From: Aestuariibaculum marinum
Lineage (GTDB): Bacteria > Bacteroidota > Bacteroidia > Flavobacteriales > Flavobacteriaceae
Length of the DNA stretch: 64,000 bases
Direction of reading: 5' to 3'
NCBI RefSeq assembly: GCF_014596975.1
Contig: NZ_JACVXD010000003.1
Location: forward strand, 248,001 to 312,000
Each line of letters starts with the position of its first letter. Position 1 is the first letter of the stretch. The position numbers were made by a program, and so were the translations under genes. A model generated the notes under the pieces. The model was not told the origin of the DNA. It saw nothing but the letters and a program-made list of their open reading frames with translations, and made no database searches. This document shows, one piece after another, positions 1 through 7,951 of the stretch.

Positions 1-450
1 GGTGATGATGTTGAAGAAGCACATATGCGTAACAGACAGTGGGTATCTGCATGGGTTTTCGAAAAAGGTCAAGCCGATAACGTGATTGAAAAAATAACAC
101 GAGACGGTAAAACATATTTCAATATTACCGATTATGAAAAACTACATAAGCTTTTCGGTGAATTATTACGTGAAACACAACGCATAAAATCTGAAGGTGA
201 TTTTCAGGCTGTTGAAGCTTTAGTTGAAGGTTATGGAGTAAAGGTAGATCAGACACTTCACGCTGAAGTTTTAGAGCGTAACGCTCAGTTTAAATCTGCA
301 CCTTATAGTGGGTTTGTAAATCCAGTATTGGTTCCGGTAACCGATAACAATGGAGAAATCACAGCAATTGAGGTAACTCAGCCAGAAACATTTGATGAGC
401 AAATGTTAGATTATAGTAATCGTTACAACTTCTTACCAGAGGTAAACTAG
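1..450 (+). CDS. Dipeptidyl peptidase III (peptidase family M49), C-terminal part
   Basis: The reading frame is open from the first base, so this is the 3' end (149 codons) of a gene that starts outside the window. The tail contains the pattern 'RIKSEGDF..A..LVE.YGVKVD..LH.EVLERN' and 'APYSGFVNPV', which I recognise from the C-terminus of bacterial M49 zinc dipeptidyl peptidases, enzymes that release dipeptides from peptide N-termini. The catalytic HExxGH-type motif lies upstream and cannot be checked here. An internal ATG at 25 could look like a start, but the frame continues upstream without a stop. The gene is followed by a structured, T-rich region at 477-577. Confidence 0.82.
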   Translation, partial: GDDVEEAHMRNRQWVSAWVFEKGQADNVIEKITRDGKTYFNITDYEKLHKLFGELLRETQRIKSEGDFQAVEALVEGYGVKVDQTLHAEVLERNAQFKSAPYSGFVNPVLVPVTDNNGEITAIEVTQPETFDEQMLDYSNRYNFLPEVN

Positions 451-476
451 AATATTTCTAGGACTATAAATTAGGA

Positions 477-577
477 AACAGAATCCTTAAATCAAGACGT
501 TAGTTTTTTAAAGGCTACGTTAAAAAATAAGTAGGTTAAGCTTATGGAAGATTTTAGGGTTCTGTTTTTGTTTTTTT
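477..577 (+). terminator. Branched hairpin and T-run downstream of the M49 peptidase gene
   Basis: An 11-bp outer stem (477-487 with 556-566, one G-T wobble) encloses about 70 nt with a smaller inner stem (497-503 with 515-520). The outer stem runs directly into a T-rich tract at 565-577. It fits a rho-independent terminator with an unusually long loop. A structured RNA 3' end is the alternative. Confidence 0.45.
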
Positions 578-706
578 ATTGACACTAAAAATTAATAAAA
601 AAACATTGACTAAAAGTAGACAACCAATTATAATTAGTACATCCATAAGTGTTTAGTTTTTGTGTTAGTTACCTATATGATGCATTAAACGCAAAAAGGT
701 TGCGTC

Positions 707-910
707 TTATTTTAAAAAAAATTTAATCGCCACAATAAAAAGGATAAATCCGATGAAAGCAAATAGCATCCAAATGCTGCCTTTGTAGAATTTTCGGTGT
801 AGTTTTAAATCTTTTCGGTACATGAATCCTATAATGATGGAGAAGACAATAAAAAATATAATTCCGAAAATGATTTGACCTTTACTAAACATATAATTAA
901 TTTTAGGCAA
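707..910 (-). CDS. Small two-helix membrane protein, unknown function
   Basis: A 67-residue protein with two hydrophobic helices, about residues 10-32 and 44-66, joined by a basic loop rich in Lys, Arg and His. There is no signal peptide and no motif I can name. It is divergent from the MazG-like gene, with a 55-bp gap. The good ATG start and clean membrane topology favour a real gene. A hairpin at 689-705 (ACGCAA / TTGCGT arms) lies just beyond its stop. I do not recognise a family and assign no function. Confidence 0.6.
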   Translation of the reverse strand: MPKINYMFSKGQIIFGIIFFIVFSIIIGFMYRKDLKLHRKFYKGSIWMLFAFIGFILFIVAIKFFLK

Positions 911-965
911 AAATAAGTAAAAGTCTAGCTTTTCAATAGACTGGTGATAAATAATATTTGAATAT

Positions 966-1352
966 ATGAAGAATAAAATTGAAGCTGTAAAGGCATTTCA
1001 TACAGCATTTAAAATAGGGCATAAAGAAACTCCAACCGCCGATTTAGGTTCAGACAAAAACACCTTGCGTTTTAACTTAATGAAGGAGGAAAACGAAGAG
1101 TATTTAGAAGCCGCCAATAATAATGATTTGGTTGAGGTTGCTGATGCCTTAGGTGATATGCTGTATATTTTATGTGGTACTATTATAGAGCATGGCATGC
1201 AGTATAAAATAGAAGAGGTTTTTGAGGAAATTCAGCGTAGTAATATGAGTAAATTGGGGGATAATGGTGAGCCTATTTACCGAGAAGATGGTAAAGTGCT
1301 AAAAGGTCCAAATTATTTTAAACCAAACATTGCCTCAATTCTAGATAAATAA
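966..1352 (+). CDS. MazG-like / PRA-PH superfamily nucleotide pyrophosphohydrolase
   Basis: A 128-residue all-alpha protein with the metal-binding signature of the MazG/dUTPase-2/PRA-PH superfamily: E41, E42 and E45 in one helix, then E57, D60 and D64 in the 'EVADALGD' helix. Members hydrolyse nucleoside triphosphates or phosphoribosyl-ATP to the monophosphate and pyrophosphate. It is a stand-alone single domain, not next to his genes, so a house-cleaning NTP pyrophosphatase is more likely than HisE. Its 3' end leads into a bidirectional terminator shared with the convergent ilvE. The substrate cannot be read from the sequence. Confidence 0.85.
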   Translation: MKNKIEAVKAFHTAFKIGHKETPTADLGSDKNTLRFNLMKEENEEYLEAANNNDLVEVADALGDMLYILCGTIIEHGMQYKIEEVFEEIQRSNMSKLGDNGEPIYREDGKVLKGPNYFKPNIASILDK

Positions 1353-1355
1353 AAA

Positions 1356-1380
1356 AAGAGAAGCTACTTTAGCTTCTCTT
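1356..1380. terminator. Bidirectional terminator between the MazG-like gene and ilvE
   Basis: A perfect 11-bp inverted repeat (1356-1366 and 1370-1380, 3-nt loop) is flanked by A-run and T-run on opposite sides. It can end transcription from both convergent genes. Confidence 0.85.
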
Positions 1381-1405
1381 TTTTTATCAATATTATCAAA
1401 AGTAA

Positions 1406-2473
1406 TTAGTCTACTTTGTATCTCCATCCAAATGGGTCTTCAACTTTATTCGTTTGAATATCTGTGATACGTTTCTTTAAGAAGCTAGCAAAAGTGTCCT
1501 CTAATTCTGGTAATTCGAAATCTTCGTCTTTATAACCAAATCCGGAAATAGGAGAGATTACAGCAGCTGTTCCAGCTCCAAACATTTCTTTTAATGTTCC
1601 GTTTTTAGCAGCATCAACCACTTCGTGAACAGAAAGTTTTCTAACTTCAACATTAATGCCTTCCGCTTTAGCTAATTCAACTATACTTTTACGAGTAATA
1701 CCATCTAAAATTCTATCACTTGTAGGGGCAGTAATTAGGGTGTCGTTAATGCGAACAAAAATGTTCATAGCTCCAGCTTCCTCAATGTATTCGTGACTAG
1801 TGTCGTCAGTCCAGATTACTTGTTGGTAGCCTTTCTCAACAGCTAATTGCGTTGGGTAGAATTGCCCGGCATAGTTACCCCCAGCTTTAGCATAACCAAC
1901 ACCACCATTGGCAGAACGCGAATAGGTTTGTTCGATTAATACTTTTACTTTTCCTGAGAAATAAGAACCAGAAGGTGCCGTACAAATTAAGAATTTATAT
2001 TCGTTGGCAGGCGATGCGTGAAATCCGCTTCCTGAAGCAAAAATAAAAGGACGTATATATAATGAACTACCGTCTTGCTTAGGGATCCAGTCTTTATCAA
2101 CTTCCAATAAAGCTTTTAAACCATCCATAAAATAGTTTTCTGGTAATTCAGGCATTGCTAAACGCTTTGCTGAAATATTTAAACGCTTAAAGTTGTCTAA
2201 CGGACGGAATAAATACACATCTTCATTGGCATCTTTATAAGCTTTCATACCTTCGAAAACCGATTGTCCGTAATGGAAAATCTTTGCAGAAGGATCTAAA
2301 CTTATTGATTGGTAAGGAACTACCTTTGGCGCTTCCCATTTTTCATCTTTATAATTACACTCTAGCATATGGTCTGAAAAAACACTTCCAAAAGCCAGAT
2401 TGTTAAAATCTACATCGTTTATTTTTGTAGTTTCTGATTTTATAATCTCTATGTCGTTGATTATTGAGTTCAT
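1406..2473 (-). CDS. ilvE: Branched-chain amino acid aminotransferase
   Basis: A 355-residue PLP fold-type IV aminotransferase that interconverts Leu, Ile and Val with their 2-oxo acids using 2-oxoglutarate. Visible hallmarks are 'HYGQSVFEGMKAY' near residue 67, the lysine region 'GYAKAGGNYA' that carries the PLP Schiff base, and 'EYIEEAGAMNIF' with the Glu that contacts the cofactor. Length and motifs match the larger BCAT class. A TAAATTTG promoter box lies at 2496-2503, 22 nt before the ATG. The gene stands alone, convergent with the MazG-like gene, with no other ilv genes nearby. Confidence 0.95.
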   Translation of the reverse strand: MNSIINDIEIIKSETTKINDVDFNNLAFGSVFSDHMLECNYKDEKWEAPKVVPYQSISLDPSAKIFHYGQSVFEGMKAYKDANEDVYLFRPLDNFKRLNISAKRLAMPELPENYFMDGLKALLEVDKDWIPKQDGSSLYIRPFIFASGSGFHASPANEYKFLICTAPSGSYFSGKVKVLIEQTYSRSANGGVGYAKAGGNYAGQFYPTQLAVEKGYQQVIWTDDTSHEYIEEAGAMNIFVRINDTLITAPTSDRILDGITRKSIVELAKAEGINVEVRKLSVHEVVDAAKNGTLKEMFGAGTAAVISPISGFGYKDEDFELPELEDTFASFLKKRITDIQTNKVEDPFGWRYKVD

Positions 2474-2495
2474 AAATAGCGTTATTTTTATGCTA

Positions 2496-2503
2496 CAAAT
2501 TTA
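2496..2503 (-). promoter_or_regulatory. Promoter -7 box of ilvE (TAAATTTG)
   Basis: Matches the Bacteroidota -7 consensus TAnnTTTG on the minus strand and ends 22 nt before the ilvE ATG. No clear -33 TTTG was found. Confidence 0.55.
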
Positions 2504-2567
2504 AGTAAAAACGTTTTTAAAAAAGCAGTATATTTACAACAAATCAATAAAAATTGAATTTTAGCGT

Positions 2568-3032
2568 ATGAAAAATATATTATTTTCATGGATTTGCCTT
2601 TTTATGCTATTTTCTTGCAAAGAAAAGGTGGCTTACGAATCGTTTGGAAAGGAAATTACAGCCATAAATGCAAACAATGTAAAATCGATGACTAAGGCCT
2701 ATAACGGAATGCAACTAGGAGATAGTACAAATTATAAATTAATAGCTGAGGTTAAAGACGTTTGCAAAGCTAAAGGTTGCTGGATGACTTTAAATTTGGA
2801 AGATGGTAAAGAGGTGATGGTGAAATTTAAAGAATATGCTTTTTTTGTGCCAAAGGATATTGAAGGAAAAGAAGTTGTAATTGAAGGTAAAGCGTTTGTA
2901 AATGAAGTGCCTGTTGATGAATTGCAGCATTATGCTCAGGATGCTGGTAAATCTGAGGAAGAAATAGCAAAAATTACAGAACCCAAAAGAACACTATCCT
3001 TTGAAGCCGAAGGTGTATTAATTAAACAGTAA
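2568..3032 (+). CDS. DUF4920 lipoprotein
   Basis: A 154-residue protein with a signal peptide ending in the lipobox-like 'LFSC' (Cys17), so probably a periplasm-facing lipoprotein. The middle carries 'DVCKAKGCWM', a Cys-containing motif typical of DUF4920, followed by an OB-like beta-rich stretch ('GKEVMVKFKEYAFFVP'). The paired cysteines could bind metal or form a disulfide. Function is unknown. Its stop codon lies only 2 nt before the mnmD start, so the two are almost certainly co-transcribed, although no functional link is known to me. Confidence 0.85.
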   Translation: MKNILFSWICLFMLFSCKEKVAYESFGKEITAINANNVKSMTKAYNGMQLGDSTNYKLIAEVKDVCKAKGCWMTLNLEDGKEVMVKFKEYAFFVPKDIEGKEVVIEGKAFVNEVPVDELQHYAQDAGKSEEEIAKITEPKRTLSFEAEGVLIKQ

Positions 3033-3034
3033 AA

Positions 3035-3754
3035 TTGGAAAGAGAAGTCGTTATAACTGGAGACGGGTCGTCTACTATACATTTACCGCAATGGAATGAG
3101 CAGTACCATTCGAAGCATGGTGCTATTCAGGAAGCATATCATGTGTTTATTAAATATGGACTTCATCATTATTGTTATTCTGAGCTTGATTCAGAATCTC
3201 AATTAAAGGTCGTGTCGAATGGAATACAAACAGCTCGCATCAGTATATTAGAAATTGGTTTTGGAACAGGACTGAATGCATTTATTACTTTATTGGAGGC
3301 TGAAAAACTGAAATGTTCAATTGATTATTATGGAGTAGAGGGGTATCCCGTTCAAAAGGAGGAAGTAGTCCAGTTAAATTATCCTGAAAAATTAGATGCT
3401 GCTAATAAAGAAAACCTCTTTATTAATTTGCACGATGTCTCTTGGGAAGACCGGCATAGTATTACATCAAATTTTTCACTTACAAAACAAAATCGATTCT
3501 TCTCAGAAATAAAAGAGAAGGAACAATTTAATATTATTTATTTTGATGCTTTTGGTGCTCGGGTTCAACCAGAATTATGGACAGAAGATATCTTTCAAAA
3601 AATGTACGAAGCACTTCAATACAACGGTGTTTTGGTTACCTACGCAGCAAAAGGTAGTGTGCGTAGAGCCATGCAAACTGTAGGATTTAGTGTTGAAAAA
3701 TTACCTGGTCCACCAGGAAAGCGTGAAATGCTAAGGGCTACAAAAAAGTCCTGA
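3035..3754 (+). CDS. mnmD: tRNA 5-methylaminomethyl-2-thiouridine methyltransferase, stand-alone MnmD
   Basis: A 239-residue SAM-dependent methyltransferase corresponding to the N-terminal MnmD domain of E. coli MnmC. It performs the last methylation of wobble uridine 34 in certain tRNAs. Motif I 'ILEIGFGTGLNAF', the 'YFDAFGARVQPELW' segment and the C-terminal 'LPGPPGKREMLRA' are all present. The FAD-oxidase half of MnmC is absent, as usual in Bacteroidota. The start is TTG at 3035: an in-frame stop at 3023-3025 leaves no upstream ATG, and 'TTG-E-R-E' aligns with the usual family N-terminus. It directly follows the DUF4920 gene. Confidence 0.93.
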   Translation: MEREVVITGDGSSTIHLPQWNEQYHSKHGAIQEAYHVFIKYGLHHYCYSELDSESQLKVVSNGIQTARISILEIGFGTGLNAFITLLEAEKLKCSIDYYGVEGYPVQKEEVVQLNYPEKLDAANKENLFINLHDVSWEDRHSITSNFSLTKQNRFFSEIKEKEQFNIIYFDAFGARVQPELWTEDIFQKMYEALQYNGVLVTYAAKGSVRRAMQTVGFSVEKLPGPPGKREMLRATKKS

Positions 3755-3873
3755 GTATTCGAATTTTTTCAAATGTTGAGAGCAACGAAACATTCAGTGT
3801 AAGCTAAATGCTCAGATTACTAAAACAATCCAAAAGTTAATAATCGTTTGTTTGCTTGTTTCTTAATCTTCTA

Positions 3874-3893
3874 TTATGTTAAACCTAACATAA
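3874..3893. promoter_or_regulatory. Palindromic operator candidate upstream of the TIGR01777 gene
   Basis: A perfect 8-bp inverted repeat, TTATGTTA (3874-3881) and TAACATAA (3886-3893), with a 4-nt spacer, lies 56 bp upstream of the ATG. There is no T-run after it, so it looks more like a dimeric repressor or activator site than a terminator. The binding protein is unknown. Confidence 0.4.
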
Positions 3894-3948
3894 ATCTGTA
3901 GTTTGTAGTATTTGCATTTCGTAATTTTAGGACAAAGTACTATATAAC

Positions 3949-4854
3949 ATGAGGGTTTTAATTACCGGAGCTACAGGGATGATTGGGAGTGAGATAGTAA
4001 AGCACTGTTTCAAGAAAGGCATTTATGTAAACTATTTAACGACCAGTAAATCTAAAATAGAACAGAATGAGGATTATCAGGGGTTCTATTGGAATCCTAA
4101 AACTCAGGAAATAGATACGCAATGTTTCGAAGGAGTTGATGCTATAATTCACCTTGCCGGAGCCAGCATTTCAAAACGCTGGACACCTTGTTATAAAAAA
4201 GAAATCTTATCAAGTAGAAGAGATTCTACACGTTTGTTGGTTAATAGTCTCAAGGGCGAAATGCACTCCATTAAACAGGTTATCTCCGCTAGTGCAATTG
4301 GTATTTACCCGGACTCTCTTACCAATTATTACGAAGAAAATTATAAAGTAGAAGATACTTCTTTTTTGAGTAAAGTTACTCAAATTTGGGAGTCAGAAGT
4401 CGATGCGTTTTCAGAGCTAGATATCATAGTTTCTAAAATTCGAATAGGGTTGGTATTGTCTGATAAAGGCGGAGCCTTAAAAGAAATGCTTAAACCTGTG
4501 AAAATGGGAGTTGGAGCGGCTTTTGGTAAGGGAACGCAATGGCAGTCATGGATTCATATTCATGATTTAGCCGAATTGTTTTTATATGTTTTAAAACATC
4601 AATTACCAGGAGTTTACAATGCTGTAGCCCCTAATCCAGTTACCAATAATGAGCTTATTAAAATTATAGCTAACACGGTTGATGCGCCTTTAATAATGCC
4701 TAACATACCTAAAGTCTTCATGAAAATGATTTTAGGTGAAATGCATACTATTTTGTTTGACAGTCAGCGCGTAAGTTGTAAAAAAATAGAAGATAAAGGT
4801 TTTTATTTTAAATATCATCATTTACAACCTGCATTGGCCGATTTATTGGAATGA
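3949..4854 (+). CDS. TIGR01777 family oxidoreductase (extended SDR, YfcH-like)
   Basis: A 301-residue extended short-chain dehydrogenase/epimerase-like protein. The N-terminal Rossmann motif 'ITGATGMIGSEIV' binds NAD(P). 'AIIHLAGASISKRWT' and the 'SASAIGIYP' segment are typical of TIGR01777, and a C-terminal DUF1731-like tail ends in 'HHLQPALADLLE'. The physiological substrate is unknown. A palindrome at 3874-3893 precedes it. Its last 67 bp recur at 7015-7081 beyond the neighbouring amidohydrolase gene, so its 3' junction has been rearranged. The gene itself looks intact. Confidence 0.9.
   Translation: MRVLITGATGMIGSEIVKHCFKKGIYVNYLTTSKSKIEQNEDYQGFYWNPKTQEIDTQCFEGVDAIIHLAGASISKRWTPCYKKEILSSRRDSTRLLVNSLKGEMHSIKQVISASAIGIYPDSLTNYYEENYKVEDTSFLSKVTQIWESEVDAFSELDIIVSKIRIGLVLSDKGGALKEMLKPVKMGVGAAFGKGTQWQSWIHIHDLAELFLYVLKHQLPGVYNAVAPNPVTNNELIKIIANTVDAPLIMPNIPKVFMKMILGEMHTILFDSQRVSCKKIEDKGFYFKYHHLQPALADLLE
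4788..4854 (+). repeat. Left copy of a 67-bp imperfect direct repeat (3' end of the TIGR01777 gene)
   Basis: This segment encodes the last residues of the oxidoreductase plus stop. It aligns without gaps to 7015-7081, with 56 of 67 bases identical by my count and one uninterrupted block of 32. The two copies bracket the amidohydrolase gene. Confidence 0.9.
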
Positions 4855-4855
4855 T

Positions 4856-6895
4856 TTACTCATTGATTTCTGGTTTTTCAGTGAAGGGTTTAATGCCAAA
4901 TTCAGGATAAATTTCAGTTGGATAATAAAATGTACCACCTTTGGAAACCAAAGAAATGTTTTTAATGGCTTTTATATCTTTGGTAGGGTCACCAGGTACT
5001 AAGAAGAAATCAGCAAGGTTGCCTTCTTCTATACTTCCAAGGTTTTCATCATCAAGATATTTGGCCATATCGTAGGATGCCAGTTTTAATAATTCGGCAG
5101 GGCTATAACCTAATTGTTCATAAAGTTCTAATTCTCGATGGTAGAAAAATGATCCTCCCAAATCAGTTCCCGGAACGATAAATATTCCTTTATCTTTCAT
5201 CATTTTTAAGGTCTCAATAATTTTTGTAAAAGCTTCACGATAGGCAATGTCGTCCTCTGGATTAGAAATGTCGGCCATAGCAACTTTAAGGGAACGCTGA
5301 ACACTAGGAGGCATATGGTCAATAATATCTTTTGTTCCTGGCCAAATTTCACCATTCCTGGCTAATAATAGCGCTTCGTGTATTGCTAAGGTAGGATCCA
5401 TAGCTGTTTTGTTTTTTATAAACAATGCCATGGTTTCTTGAACTTTGTCACTGTTTAAATCAACTGAGGGAAGGCGTTTTAATGCGGTTAATCTTAATAG
5501 TGTTCGGGTATCTTCTTCAGGTTCTAAAACCCAGCCTAACATGGTTTGATTAATATGTGTCATTTCGTTGAAACCTGCTTTTAGCATATCGTCAGCATTT
5601 GAGAATGCTGGTACATGGCCACAAACAAACATACCATAATTATGGGCATGTTTTACAATGGCAGGAGCCCAGTCACCATTCATACTATTATAAAGTTTGA
5701 TGCCGTAATAACCCATATCGTGATACTTATCAACAGCAGCCAGAGCTTCAGTTTTATTAGAAACGATGACACCGATATTGGCACTGTATGGGCTTTTACC
5801 TTCAATAAAACCTAATCTATGAATACTAGGTCCGGCAATGGTTCCGGAATCAATTTTGGTCATTAGTTCGGTTAAAACATCATTGTCATTACCCATATCT
5901 CTAAACGAAGTAACTCCGGCTAAAATATTAACCAACGCTTCCTCAACACCAGTATGGGCATGCATATCATACATTCCAGCAATTAAAGAACCGTTATTAC
6001 CATCAATAATAACTTCATTATCTTTCGTTTCAGTAGGGGAATCTATTGAAATAATTCGATCGTTTTGAACGACAACAGAAGAGAGGTTAGAAAGCGATAA
6101 AGTTGTTGGGTTAAAAATATGAACATTGGTAATTCTAACATTTTTATTATAATTATGGGCATAAGTTTCCTGAAGTTTTTCGAAGCGATCTTTAGAATAT
6201 TTTTCAGATAATGCTCTTAGTTTTTTTTCTTCACTTTCAAATCCTTCACGAACTATAATAAATCTTGGGTTAATAAAGGCAAAAAGGCGTTGTTCATCAT
6301 CTAAAATAAAATAAGAGGGATTTGTGTCTGCGCCAGATAAGGCATAAGAGGTAACCTGAACATTGGTAGAGTCGTTTGAAACATTTAAAGATTCTATTTC
6401 AGTAAGCTTTAAAGTGCCTGCTGGAAGTATTTCTAATGAATAATTAGGTGCTTTTAATAAACTCCTGGCTGTTAATATAGTAGAATAAGGACTGCCCGAC
6501 TGGTTAATATACCACATTGGTGAATCAACCATAGTGCTATCCGTACCTGTAGCATCTGTCCACATAGCTTTTAAGTTGTTTAAATTATAATGTTCGTCCA
6601 CAGGATTGCCAAAAGTGCTATTGCCTTTAATATTCCAATTTATAGGAAACCCTTCATCATTGAGTACGATAGTTTCTTTAATTGTAGGGCCTCGACCGTT
6701 GTTTTTATAATCATAATCAATGAAAATACTGTCTTGAGAAATATGAGATTTAAGCTCGCCAACTTTCGTACCTGTAAAAATAACACTATAGGTTTCATTA
6801 CCTTGGTAGGGTGCTAATGAAGATTGTTTTTGTTCTTTTTTACAGGCAGTTAGTGTAATAATTAAAAAAAGAATTACAGAATGAGGAAATTTCAT
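4856..6895 (-). CDS. Amidohydrolase-family lipoprotein (imidazolonepropionase/prolidase-like)
   Basis: A 679-residue protein with a lipobox 'LTAC' (Cys18). About 270 residues of beta-rich N-terminal region are followed by an amidohydrolase TIM barrel. Metal-site elements are visible in order: 'YDMHAHTG' (HxH), 'GIKLYNS' (candidate bridging Lys), 'CGHVP', 'MTHINQ' and 'PGTDLGG' (terminal Asp). Such enzymes hydrolyse C-N bonds; extracytoplasmic members often act on dipeptides or cyclic amides. The substrate is not predictable. It is convergent with the oxidoreductase, one base apart, and is flanked by two copies of that gene's 3' end, so it probably arrived as a unit. It has no close functional neighbour. 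Confidence 0.88.
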   Translation of the reverse strand: MKFPHSVILFLIITLTACKKEQKQSSLAPYQGNETYSVIFTGTKVGELKSHISQDSIFIDYDYKNNGRGPTIKETIVLNDEGFPINWNIKGNSTFGNPVDEHYNLNNLKAMWTDATGTDSTMVDSPMWYINQSGSPYSTILTARSLLKAPNYSLEILPAGTLKLTEIESLNVSNDSTNVQVTSYALSGADTNPSYFILDDEQRLFAFINPRFIIVREGFESEEKKLRALSEKYSKDRFEKLQETYAHNYNKNVRITNVHIFNPTTLSLSNLSSVVVQNDRIISIDSPTETKDNEVIIDGNNGSLIAGMYDMHAHTGVEEALVNILAGVTSFRDMGNDNDVLTELMTKIDSGTIAGPSIHRLGFIEGKSPYSANIGVIVSNKTEALAAVDKYHDMGYYGIKLYNSMNGDWAPAIVKHAHNYGMFVCGHVPAFSNADDMLKAGFNEMTHINQTMLGWVLEPEEDTRTLLRLTALKRLPSVDLNSDKVQETMALFIKNKTAMDPTLAIHEALLLARNGEIWPGTKDIIDHMPPSVQRSLKVAMADISNPEDDIAYREAFTKIIETLKMMKDKGIFIVPGTDLGGSFFYHRELELYEQLGYSPAELLKLASYDMAKYLDDENLGSIEEGNLADFFLVPGDPTKDIKAIKNISLVSKGGTFYYPTEIYPEFGIKPFTEKPEINE

Positions 6896-7014
6896 AAAAC
6901 AGGCTTTTTTAGTGATTAAATGCGCTAAAAAAATGAAAAGGGAGAATAATGACTAATATAGTAATAAAATGTATTTGTTTGATATTAAGTTGGTTAAAAT
7001 TTAAAATATAAACT

Positions 7015-7081
7015 AGTAGATAAAGGTTTCTATTTTAAATATCATCATTTACAACCTGCATTAAATGATTTGTTGACCTAA
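7015..7081 (+). pseudogene. Relic of a TIGR01777 oxidoreductase 3' end
   Basis: In frame it reads 'DKGFYFKYHHLQPALNDLLT' and stop, against 'DKGFYFKYHHLQPALADLLE' in the intact gene. An upstream in-frame stop at 6995-6997 and the absence of the other 280 residues show that it is a dead fragment. Four of its differences are silent (TTT/TTC, TTG/TTA and similar), as expected for two diverged coding copies and not for a fresh duplication. It sits directly before the terminator shared with yceI. Confidence 0.85.
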
Positions 7082-7092
7082 ATTCATAAAAA

Positions 7093-7121
7093 AAAGCTGC
7101 TCTTTTGTATAGAACAGCTTT
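7093..7121 (-). terminator. Terminator of the YceI gene
   Basis: 11-nt arms (7093-7103 and 7111-7121) pair with one mismatch around a 7-nt loop. Read on the minus strand they run into seven T. It may originally also have served the plus-strand oxidoreductase gene whose relic ends at 7081. Confidence 0.75.
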
Positions 7122-7143
7122 CCTAAAAAAAATATTCTAAAAA

Positions 7144-7779
7144 CTAAGACTTAGTTGCTTTTACTGTAACTTTTAACTCAATATCGTCGTTTATAAATTT
7201 GTCTCCTAAATCATCAAAAAATGATTTTGATCCATATTTTACATTCCATTTAGAGCGGTCTATAGTAAACATATCACTTACTAAAGTAAGGGTTTCACCT
7301 TCGTGGGTAACCGATACTGGAAAGGTTACATTATTTGTGGTACCTTTTAAGGTTAAATTCCCTGAAAGCATGGTTTTGCCGTTTTCATTTTTTAAACTGG
7401 TTATTTCAAACGTTGAGGTAGGGTAGGTTTCCACTTCAAAAAAATCAGCACTTTTTAAATGACCTTCAAGTTTAGCACTACCTTCAGCATCTTTTAAGGA
7501 CGTCATGTCTATGACAAAACTGCCTCCTGAAATTTTAGAGTCGACTAAACTCAAATCACCTTCCTTAATATCGATGGTGCCATAATGACTTCCTGTAGGT
7601 TTATAGCCTTTCCATTCGATAGTCGAAGCTGATAAATTGGTGGTGTAACTTACACCTGAAGGGGTTTCAATTACTTGCTCAGCTTCGGTTGTTGCCGCTT
7701 CTTTAGCTTTTTCTTTACATGAAAAAAAGGAGATTGATAAGGTAGAAAGAAATAATACGGTAAATAAATTTTTCTTCAT
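7144..7779 (-). CDS. YceI-family lipocalin-like lipoprotein
   Basis: A 211-residue protein with a signal peptide ending at Cys21 ('SFFSC'), a short acidic and alanine-rich linker, then a full YceI domain: 'STIEWKGYKPTGSHYGTIDIKEG', 'GGSFVIDMTSL', 'LKSADFFEVETYPTSTFEIT' and 'MFTIDRSKWNVKYGS'. YceI proteins form an extended lipocalin-like barrel that in structurally known members binds a polyisoprenoid. Cellular roles vary and are often unclear. It is probably anchored to a membrane facing the periplasm. It is a single gene with its own terminator at 7093-7121. Confidence 0.9.
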   Translation of the reverse strand: MKKNLFTVLFLSTLSISFFSCKEKAKEAATTEAEQVIETPSGVSYTTNLSASTIEWKGYKPTGSHYGTIDIKEGDLSLVDSKISGGSFVIDMTSLKDAEGSAKLEGHLKSADFFEVETYPTSTFEITSLKNENGKTMLSGNLTLKGTTNNVTFPVSVTHEGETLTLVSDMFTIDRSKWNVKYGSKSFFDDLGDKFINDDIELKVTVKATKS

Positions 7780-7902
7780 TTTTAAATCTGTTTTGGGTTA
7801 TAAACTCATAAAGTTAATAATTACAAAATAACTTTAAACTTAGTTTAATGAAATTCATACTAATTTTTTTGTGACATTATGACATTTTTAGAATAATGGC
7901 AG

Positions 7903-7910
7903 TACTTTTG
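7903..7910 (+). promoter_or_regulatory. Promoter -7 box of grpE-dnaJ (TACTTTTG)
   Basis: Matches TAnnTTTG and lies 41 nt before the preferred grpE ATG at 7952. No CIRCE-type inverted repeat is visible here. Confidence 0.5.
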
Positions 7911-7951
7911 CCAATCAGTTTTAGTATTTGTATAAAAATTTAGATACAGCG

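Noticed and set aside
689-705. Hairpin ACGCAA / TTGCGT as a terminator for the small membrane protein
   Set aside because: On the minus strand it is not followed by a T-run; on the plus strand the T-rich stretch after it is short, so I mention it only with the gene.
3755-3948. Possible tRNA or other RNA gene in this gap
   Set aside because: No tRNA-like T-arm sequence or cloverleaf arms were seen; only the palindrome at 3874-3893 stands out.
7928-7951. TTG start for grpE eight codons upstream
   Set aside because: It adds non-conserved residues; ATG 7952 gives the normal acidic GrpE N-terminus.
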